Shown here: positions 6,139-11,484 of the stretch, piece by piece
Position numbering within the stretch: position 1 is the stretch's first letter
Layout: each line of letters begins with the position of its first letter
NCBI GenBank assembly: GCA_947424995.1
Contig: CANDYO010000048.1
Location: 1 to 13,763, forward strand
Origin: Rickettsiales bacterium
Lineage (GTDB): Bacteria > Pseudomonadota > Alphaproteobacteria > Rickettsiales > CANDYO01
Length of the DNA stretch: 13,763 nt
Direction: 5' to 3'
Notes under the pieces: model-generated
The model's input: only the letters and a program-made list of their open reading frames with translations
Told to the model about the DNA's origin: nothing
Databases searched by the model: none
Program-made: the position numbers and the translations under genes

Positions 6139-7075
6139 GCTACATATCTTTTTATTTATACTTTGTTTATTGCCTAGCACTTTGTGGGCTAAGGACTTAA
6201 AAATAACTGCGTCAATTCGTCCATTACAATCAATTATCGCTAATCTTACCGTAGGTACAACAAATGAGAAAATCGATTTAATTGTCGATCAGAATGAATC
6301 TTTGCATAATTATCAACTAAAACCAACAAAAATTCGTGAGTTATATAATAGCAAGATGATCATAATCGTTGATCAACATTTTGAAGTTTTTCTAGATAAG
6401 ATCTTAGCTAGCGTAGAGATTAAAGATAAAGTTATTGAGGTAGCAAAATTAACTGGAATAAAATTACTAAAAAATGAAGACGAAGATGAGCACGAGCACG
6501 AGCACGAGCACGAAAATGAGCATGAGCATGAGCATAAAGGGCACCATCATCATTCGTCTATGTATGACTATCATTTATGGTTAGATGTTGAGATAGTTAA
6601 AATTATTTCTAAAGATTTAAGCGCTATGTTAACTGAAGTTGATCCTGTAAATCACGCTATATATAAACAAAATCTGATAGATTTTACAGCGAAATTGGAT
6701 GCTTTAGATAGTCGAATTAAAGCTAAAATGCTAAACTTGAAAAATAAGAATTTTATAGTAGTGCATAATGCTTATAATTATTTCATTAACCGATATGGCT
6801 TAAATAAGCCAAGAGCAATAACTCTTGATCATGATCATAATATTGGTGCTCGTAGCATGCTAGAGTTACAAAGTTTAATTAAAGAAAATAAAGTTCAGTG
6901 TATTTTTGAAGAGCCGCAATTTGATGCGCAAATTATTCATAAGCTGCAAGAAAACTCCAAAGTGAAAATTGGTAAATTAGATGCAGAGTGGGGACCAGAT
7001 AAAGTTTCCATTGAAGATGCTTATATTGTGATGATGGATAATTTAGCTGATAGTTTTAGTCAATGTCTACAATAA
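6137..7075 (+). CDS. znuA: ZnuA-type zinc-binding periplasmic protein of an ABC importer
   Basis: 312-aa solute-binding protein of the cluster A-I (ZnuA/TroA) family, which captures Zn2+ (or Mn2+) in the periplasm and passes it to a ZnuBC-type importer. The N-terminus is a short signal peptide (MLHIFLFILCLLPSTLWA, cleavage probably after residue 18, before KDLKITAS). Likely metal ligands are H57 (SLHNYQLKP), H146 (YDYHLWLD), H210 (VVHNAYNYF) and D282 (KLDAEWG). C255 and C310 are placed like the disulfide of E. coli ZnuA. Residues 114-139 are a Glu/Asp/His-rich loop typical of zinc-specific members. The start codon overlaps that of divergent addB, and the end overlaps the aldolase gene by 13 nt. 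No ZnuB, ZnuC or Zur site was seen in the window, so the membrane parts must be encoded elsewhere. Zinc rather than manganese is inferred from the His-rich loop. Confidence 0.88.
   Translation: MLHIFLFILCLLPSTLWAKDLKITASIRPLQSIIANLTVGTTNEKIDLIVDQNESLHNYQLKPTKIRELYNSKMIIIVDQHFEVFLDKILASVEIKDKVIEVAKLTGIKLLKNEDEDEHEHEHEHENEHEHEHKGHHHHSSMYDYHLWLDVEIVKIISKDLSAMLTEVDPVNHAIYKQNLIDFTAKLDALDSRIKAKMLNLKNKNFIVVHNAYNYFINRYGLNKPRAITLDHDHNIGARSMLELQSLIKENKVQCIFEEPQFDAQIIHKLQENSKVKIGKLDAEWGPDKVSIEDAYIVMMDNLADSFSQCLQ
6488..6535 (+). repeat. Hexanucleotide tandem repeat coding the His/Glu loop of znuA
   Basis: Four exact copies of GAGCAC (6488-6511), one GAAAAT, then three copies of GAGCAT (6518-6535), encoding alternating Glu-His. 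The repeat is in frame and multiples of six preserve it, so copy number could vary by slippage without breaking the gene. Such loops in ZnuA homologs are thought to gather zinc. Confidence 0.85.
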
Positions 7076-7773
7076 AAACTGATTTAGCCTACGCCTATCA
7101 AATTCTAGCTTATCTAAAAATGGATGATCATACTTATACTCATCTTTCAGCTAGAGCTTTGAATAAGGATGAATATTATATTTATCCATTCGGACTTAGA
7201 TTTGAAGAGGTGGAGGCAGATAATCTGCTTAAAGTATCTTTAGACGGTAAGATTATTGAAGGTAGTGAATATCAATATAATAGAACTGGCTACATTATTC
7301 ATGGCAATATTTATCAATATCGCCCTGATGTGATGGCTGTTTTCCATCTTCATACCCCAGCATCAGTTGCGGTATCTATAATGAAAGATGGTTTATTGCC
7401 GATTAGCCAATGGGCACTCCATTTCTATAAGCAAGTAGCATATCATGAATATAATTCACTCGCTCTTGACTATGCAGTTCATGGCAGTGATTTAGTTAGA
7501 GATTTACAGCAATATAATACAATGCTATTGCGTGGCCATGGAATGCTTACTTGTGGCAAAACAATCATGGAAGCGCTATTTAGAGCTTATCATCTAGAGA
7601 TGGCTTGTAAAACTCAATGTTTAGCATTGCAAAGCGGACAGGATTTAATTACTCCATCGACAGAAGTATGCGAGCAAGCGGTTAAAGATTTGCTTGGCTT
7701 TGAAAAGAATTTAGGTGAACGTGATTGGCTCGCTTGGGTTCGGATGATCGATAGAATGAAAGCGATCTCTTGA
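7063..7773 (+). CDS. Class II aldolase/adducin-family protein
   Basis: 236-aa single-domain protein of the class II aldolase/adducin family. Zinc ligands are visible as H95 and H97 (FHLHTPASVAVS) and H159 (LLRGHGMLTCG). The N-terminal THLSARA (26-32) and the YIYPFGLRFEEV block (39-50) are also typical. The catalytic Glu of L-fuculose-phosphate aldolase (in its SSE-W-x-x-H segment) is absent: the matching region is YNRTGYIIHGNIY (72-84), as in the adducin-like subgroup. Sugar-phosphate aldol cleavage therefore cannot be assumed and the substrate is unknown. The ATG overlaps the end of znuA by 13 nt with only a weak ribosome site, so translation is probably coupled to znuA. phnA follows after 75 nt. 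Confidence 0.85.
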   Translation: MSTIKTDLAYAYQILAYLKMDDHTYTHLSARALNKDEYYIYPFGLRFEEVEADNLLKVSLDGKIIEGSEYQYNRTGYIIHGNIYQYRPDVMAVFHLHTPASVAVSIMKDGLLPISQWALHFYKQVAYHEYNSLALDYAVHGSDLVRDLQQYNTMLLRGHGMLTCGKTIMEALFRAYHLEMACKTQCLALQSGQDLITPSTEVCEQAVKDLLGFEKNLGERDWLAWVRMIDRMKAIS

Positions 7774-7836
7774 ATATCTCTAATAATATTGTACAATGGC
7801 TTCAAGTATCAGCTGATTTATCTAAAATAATATCCA

Positions 7837-7842
7837 AAAAGG
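7837..7842 (+). promoter_or_regulatory. Ribosome binding site of phnA
   Basis: AAAAGG six bases before the ATG at 7849. It supports the chosen start. Confidence 0.5.
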
Positions 7843-7848
7843 TTAACT

Positions 7849-8196
7849 ATGAGTGATTTACTGCCATGCCCGAAATGCGCTTCTGAATTTACTTATGAAT
7901 ATAATGGTATGTGCGTTTGCCCAGAATGTGCACATGAATGGTCAAAGAATGAAATAGCTGAAAGTTCAGACGATGATAAGTTGGTTGTGCAGGATGCAAA
8001 TGGTAATATCTTGAATGATGGAGATTATATTACACTGATTAAAGATTTGAAAATCAAAGGATCGTCAGCTGTTTTAAAAGTTGGAACTAAAGTAAAAATT
8101 ATTCGACTTATTGAAGGTGATCACAATATTGATTGTAAAATTGATGGCATGGGCTCAATGACTCTAAAGTCAGAATTTGTTAAAAAGGCTAAATAA
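7849..8196 (+). CDS. phnA: PhnA/YjdM family zinc-ribbon protein
   Basis: 115-aa protein of the PhnA (YjdM) family, normal length for the family. The N-terminal zinc ribbon has C7-x2-C10 (LPCPKCASEF) and C24-x2-C27 (VCPECAHEW); C22 is an extra cysteine. The C-terminal PhnA domain (about 46-115) shows the conserved blocks VQDANGNILNDGDYITLIKD, SSAVLKVGTKVKIIRLIEGD and the end KSEFVKK. The name comes from its old link to the E. coli phosphonate operon; a phosphonate role is not supported for most members, and none of the pathway genes are here. It is the last gene of the plus-strand run, and its final 27 bases overlap the convergent ankyrin/C58 gene. Confidence 0.93.
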   Translation: MSDLLPCPKCASEFTYEYNGMCVCPECAHEWSKNEIAESSDDDKLVVQDANGNILNDGDYITLIKDLKIKGSSAVLKVGTKVKIIRLIEGDHNIDCKIDGMGSMTLKSEFVKKAK

Positions 8197-9825
8197 AGGA
8201 TGCGTAATTTTATTGAGTAACTTTGTTTTTGATATTTTAGTATTATGAGGAATCTGAATTAATTTATGTTTAATAACTAGTTCATCTAAAGCCATCACTT
8301 TAAAAATACTTTTGTTATGAGTGTTATCGCGTTGATAATTTTGAAATAACAGATTTACTTGTTGATTAATTTCTAATTCATTTTTACAAAATATATCACC
8401 AAAATTTGGATCAAAAATTTTATAGCCAATAATATTTTTATTAGGATCTCTAAGTTTAATAACAGCTAAAATATGATAGCGAAACTCAGTAGAAATGGAG
8501 CATCCCAAAATATTTGATAATTTTACTTCACTAGGCAAAGATTCAATAAATTCATGATCGCGGATTGATGTAGCATTGATTTCAATATCATTTAAATGCG
8601 ATTGTAAGTTTTCTTGATACAAGAGAATACGAGGAATGAAATTAGGTTCAGAGTTTTTTATTTTATTTTTTAAGTTTGATAGATAATTACCATATCCTTC
8701 TCCTTTATCCAATGATATCAAAGTGTATTGTGCGAAATCTACGACAAGACCTAAACATATACCCTCGTTGTTATATTCTATATGCTCACTTTGAAGAGAG
8801 TCTTGGCTAAACTCTTTAGCTATATTTAAATTTATAATTTGAGCTTGTTGTGCTTGAGTTAAATTATTACTACCATTAATAATCATCTCAATAAATGAAT
8901 GCTCAATGATAGCATCGTTAAAATTAGCTTTTTGACTTTCTAAACCATAAATAAAGCTACGAGTTAAATTACTATTACTAAAATCTACTATAGCTGCTTG
9001 ATTTCTAAAAGTAATATTAGTATTGGTCAGATCTGATCCAATAAATGATATCTTAGTTGCTGATAATCGGTGTAGCTTAGAGTTACATAGAGTTAATTCG
9101 GCAAGATCAAGTAACTGAACGCCAAATAATTTTGATCCATCAATGCTTAAATAAGATAAATCAGTTTTATAATTATTATCTTTAAGAAGATCTCTTAATA
9201 TAATGTTAGGATTAATAAAGTTTTTAATAATCAATTTGTTAAGTTGATATTGTGAGATTTTTCTAGTGATGATATTTTGACTCATTAGATAATCTATTAT
9301 TTCTATTTTATTTTGGGTGGTAGCATATGATAATGCGTCTACATTAAATTCATTAAAATGTTTTGATAGATTGATAATTGTTTGTAAATCGTTCTGTTCT
9401 ATGGCGTTTTTAAATATAGTAAATATTACTTCATCACTGAAATATTCTGGTTTTAGCATTATAGGACTAAAATGGTTCTCTTCGGTATGTGGATTTGCGC
9501 CATGCTTAATTAGAAATACAACCATTTCAAAGTCAGAGTCAGTAACTGCTTCATATAAAACTGTGTATCCATATTCATCTTGGGTGTTAGGATCAGCTCC
9601 AGCTTCAATTAAAGTTTTAACTAATTCAATATTTCGATTATATACTGCTATTGTTAGTGCTGGCACACCATCTTCAGTTATATCGATACTGTTTGGATTT
9701 GCTCCAATATCAAGAAGACTTTGAATTTTATTTGCTGGATTGTTACAATGAATCGCTTCTATAAGCTCCATATCGAGTCTTTTTTGCTTAGCGCAAGTTG
9801 TATTTAGAGCTATAGGCATATTCAT
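8170..9825 (-). CDS. Ankyrin and pentapeptide-like repeat protein with YopT-type (C58) cysteine protease domain
   Basis: 551-aa multidomain protein, probably an effector delivered to the host cell. Ankyrin repeats occupy about residues 18-125 (DIGANPNSID, EAGADPNTQD, KHGANPHTEE), with weaker helical repeats to about 215. Residues 222-312 have the every-fifth-residue pattern of pentapeptide repeats (SKLFGVQLLDLAELTLCNSK, IGSDLTNTNITF, KANFNDAIIEHSF). The C-terminus (about 340-520) resembles peptidase family C58 (YopT/AvrPphB): C357 in EGICLGLVVDF, H451 in FRYHILAVI and D472 in GYKIFDPNFGDIF. The last closely matches the FDPNFGE segment of YopT. The order and approximate spacing (94, then 21 residues) fit the family triad. 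C58 enzymes cleave host proteins such as Rho GTPases; the target here is unknown. No signal peptide is present, so delivery would need a dedicated secretion route. The start has no clear ribosome site; the Met at residue 3 or 19 is possible. Confidence 0.8.
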   Translation of the reverse strand: MNMPIALNTTCAKQKRLDMELIEAIHCNNPANKIQSLLDIGANPNSIDITEDGVPALTIAVYNRNIELVKTLIEAGADPNTQDEYGYTVLYEAVTDSDFEMVVFLIKHGANPHTEENHFSPIMLKPEYFSDEVIFTIFKNAIEQNDLQTIINLSKHFNEFNVDALSYATTQNKIEIIDYLMSQNIITRKISQYQLNKLIIKNFINPNIILRDLLKDNNYKTDLSYLSIDGSKLFGVQLLDLAELTLCNSKLHRLSATKISFIGSDLTNTNITFRNQAAIVDFSNSNLTRSFIYGLESQKANFNDAIIEHSFIEMIINGSNNLTQAQQAQIINLNIAKEFSQDSLQSEHIEYNNEGICLGLVVDFAQYTLISLDKGEGYGNYLSNLKNKIKNSEPNFIPRILLYQENLQSHLNDIEINATSIRDHEFIESLPSEVKLSNILGCSISTEFRYHILAVIKLRDPNKNIIGYKIFDPNFGDIFCKNELEINQQVNLLFQNYQRDNTHNKSIFKVMALDELVIKHKLIQIPHNTKISKTKLLNKITHPLFSLFNKF

Positions 9826-9834
9826 AATATTATT

Positions 9835-9933
9835 TTATAATTCAACTACTCTATAAGAATAGAATGGACAATCGAAATCCATTTTTTTAGATTTCTTGAA
9901 TGTTTCAATTGAATTAATTAATCGATCACCCAT
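9835..9933 (-). CDS. Possible 32-aa ORF or lost C-terminal extension of the upstream gene
   Basis: An ATG at 9933 opens 32 codons (MGDRLINSIETFKKSKK through FYSYRVVEL) ending 9 nt before the ATG of the ankyrin/C58 gene. The frame is the same as that of the gene ending at 9955: after that gene's TAA the frame continues for 39 sense codons, of which these are the last 32. It is either a tiny gene, or the former C-terminus of the kinase-like protein cut off by a nonsense change, or chance. There is no clear ribosome site. Confidence 0.22.
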   Translation of the reverse strand: MGDRLINSIETFKKSKKMDFDCPFYSYRVVEL

Positions 9934-9954
9934 TTTGTATAGCCTTATTGTAAA

Positions 9955-10986
9955 TTATAATTCCTTTTGGTGATATCCGTGAAAGCTCTCTCCTACCACC
10001 TGCTCAATAAAATCGCACGTTAAGAAATAATCGCCAACTTTATATGAAAAATCCATGGCCTCTCTTGAGCTTTTGTTTTCTTCTTTACTTAAATGTAAAC
10101 TATATAAACTATGGTAAACAATAGATGCAATAAGTGATTTTGTCTTGCTAGCTATGCTATCACACATATCTCGAGTTGTATATTGTTGCGCATGAGTACG
10201 CTCTTGTTCAGAAGGTACAGCATTTTCTGTTCCCGTTAGACCATTAAAATCAAAACCAAAGTAATGAAATTCAAAGCCTCCAATATCATTCTCTTTGAGA
10301 ACGATATTTCCAGAATCGTTATTTATAGAGTTAAAGCCATTCAATACTAACTTTGCAACATCACGAACTAATGGTTTAATCGGTTCTTCCCAGACTTTAA
10401 AATCATATTCCCAATAACCTTTTTCTTTATCTGAAACAAAGGAAGATTGAGAATATTTGGGATCCCTAATGAACCACCCTTTAGCTGAGTACTGAGCAAA
10501 TGAATCAGAATGAAGAACTGGCAGCTCATATAACTCTTCATTGTTTTGCACAACTAGATAAGCCTTTTTTCTATTTAATCCAGGCACGTCTATTTCATCT
10601 AGAAATTTAGCAGTATTAGCCTCATTATCTACTGTTATAGGCCAAGTATAAGCCCTTGATATCACTGAGGCTCTATTAACATTTGGAAACATTATAACCG
10701 TACCATCATCAAGAAGGGCTGCTTTTTTGAATCCTCCTTCTCCAATGATTTTAGTAACAGTAACTGTTTTGCATTCTGTATTAGCGGTTTGCAAGCAAAA
10801 TGTCATACCTAAGCCATATGCATTTTTTTGAACAGTTTGAAGTTCATACATAGCACAATAAGTATTTTTTTGTTCTATCGAAAAACTAGAAAAATTTTCG
10901 AATCGATTATATAATAGTGATGGAGGTTTCTCAGATAGTGATAGAGATCTTTCACAAGAATTAAATATGTTTTTTGGTTTATTCAT
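9955..10986 (-). CDS. Hypothetical protein with faint protein-kinase-like motifs
   Basis: 343-aa protein with no secure family. The order of some motifs suggests a divergent protein-kinase-like fold. These are a glycine-rich loop candidate IGEGGFKKAALLDDGTVIMF (81-100), a possible helix-C Glu in TVDNEANTAKFLDEI (118-132), a catalytic-loop-like SINNDSGNIVL (220-230, D224-x-x-N227) and a metal-loop-like FGFDFNG (243-249). The strand-3 Lys that holds ATP is not seen in GTVIMFP, so it may be inactive or the resemblance may be chance. Residues 1-75 are Ser- and Cys-containing with no fold seen. No signal peptide or membrane helix is present. It lies between the ankyrin/C58 gene and the ankyrin/RTX gene on the same strand, a setting that fits an effector. 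The ATG at 10986 has no clear ribosome site. Confidence 0.65.
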   Translation of the reverse strand: MNKPKNIFNSCERSLSLSEKPPSLLYNRFENFSSFSIEQKNTYCAMYELQTVQKNAYGLGMTFCLQTANTECKTVTVTKIIGEGGFKKAALLDDGTVIMFPNVNRASVISRAYTWPITVDNEANTAKFLDEIDVPGLNRKKAYLVVQNNEELYELPVLHSDSFAQYSAKGWFIRDPKYSQSSFVSDKEKGYWEYDFKVWEEPIKPLVRDVAKLVLNGFNSINNDSGNIVLKENDIGGFEFHYFGFDFNGLTGTENAVPSEQERTHAQQYTTRDMCDSIASKTKSLIASIVYHSLYSLHLSKEENKSSREAMDFSYKVGDYFLTCDFIEQVVGESFHGYHQKEL

Positions 10987-11122
10987 AATACATTACTATA
11001 TCATTAGTATTAATAAGGCAGCAATTACTATTAACTAATTTTAGAAAAACATCAATAATTACTTTATTTCTATCGTAAAGAATATAAATGTTCATCTTCT
11101 ATTAATAAGGTAACTGTTTGGC

Positions 11123-11269
11123 TTATTTTAGCCACGTTATCTCTCTACTAGGTTTGGGTAATCGTGTGGCTGGATTTGCAGTTTTACTACTATCGCTTTC
11201 AATGTTATAAGAATGCATCATTTTTTTAATTTGCGTTAGACTCTTTAATGATGCAGGGCTCTTCTTATA
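11123..11269 (-). pseudogene. Possible C-terminal remnant of a coding gene next to palindromic element 6
   Basis: A minus-strand frame stays open for 48 codons from just beside element 6 to a TAA at 11123-11125, ending SREITWLK. Its translation (KKSPASLKSLTQIKKMM, then HSYNIESDSSKTANPATRLP) has a charged/Ser/Pro mix like a natural protein tail. An ATG pair at 11219-11221 and 11216-11218 could start a 32-aa product, without a ribosome site. The frame is closed by TGA (11270-11272) between it and the element. It may be debris of a gene that was broken and then flanked by the repeat; chance is also possible. Confidence 0.25.
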
Positions 11270-11279
11270 TCAATCTCCG

Positions 11280-11388
11280 CGTCATCTTGGGCGAGAACGA
11301 AATTCGAGACCCTAGGATCTCGTAAGGAATAAAACTCCTGAGATACTTTTAGGTACACGCTACCTGCGGTAGCTTGCCATGGATGACG
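11280..11388. repeat. RPE-like palindromic element 6 (109 bp)
   Basis: Ends are CGTCATCTTGG (11280) and CCATGGATGACG (to 11388). The minus strand reads GTCATCCATGGCAAGC, then the hairpin GCTACC-GCA-GGTAGC (plus strand 11359-11373), then ATCTCAGGAGTTTTA as in elements 1 and 2, and finally GAGATCCTAGGGTCTCG as in element 3. It thus joins halves found separately in the other copies. It lies between genes. Confidence 0.8.
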
Positions 11389-11484
11389 CATTGACTTTAT
11401 AAATGTTCAGTGATTACTGAAGATTGGTATTATACAAAACTTATAGTTAACTTAAATAACGCAATGAGTAGAGCTTTTTCTATC

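Larger units (their letters stand above)
10987..11484. other. Gap between the kinase-like gene and the ankyrin/RTX gene
   Basis: About 500 bp with no full gene. Besides the remnant frame (11123-11269) and palindromic element 6 (11280-11388), it shows AT-rich sequence that should hold the promoter of the kinase-like gene (10987-11120). It also has a small hairpin, TTCAGT-GATT-ACTGAA, at 11406-11421, downstream of the ankyrin/RTX stop. That hairpin lacks a U-run, so it is not called a terminator. Confidence 0.5.

Noticed and set aside
6139..6180. GTG start for addB at 6180
   Set aside because: It would add 14 residues (MLGNKQSINKKICS) unlike AddB N-termini and run into the znuA signal-peptide region; the ATG at 6138 fits the family.
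7614..7805. Minus-strand open frame of 63 codons
   Set aside because: Opposite the end of the well-supported aldolase gene, with no own signals.
9317..9724. Plus-strand open frame of 135 codons
   Set aside because: Antisense to the ankyrin repeats of the C58 protein; the length reflects AT-rich repeats, and its composition (many Ser/Ile/Cys) is not protein-like.
10368..10553. Minus-strand open frame of 61 codons
   Set aside because: Overlaps the 343-aa gene on the same strand in another frame; no ribosome site.
187..11388. The scattered palindromic elements as a CRISPR array or insertion sequence
   Set aside because: They are dispersed, not regularly spaced with spacers, and too short to encode a transposase; no cas or transposase gene is present.
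11406..11421. Hairpin TTCAGT-GATT-ACTGAA as terminator of the ankyrin/RTX gene
   Set aside because: Stem of only 6 bp, AT-rich, and not followed by a U-run on the minus strand.
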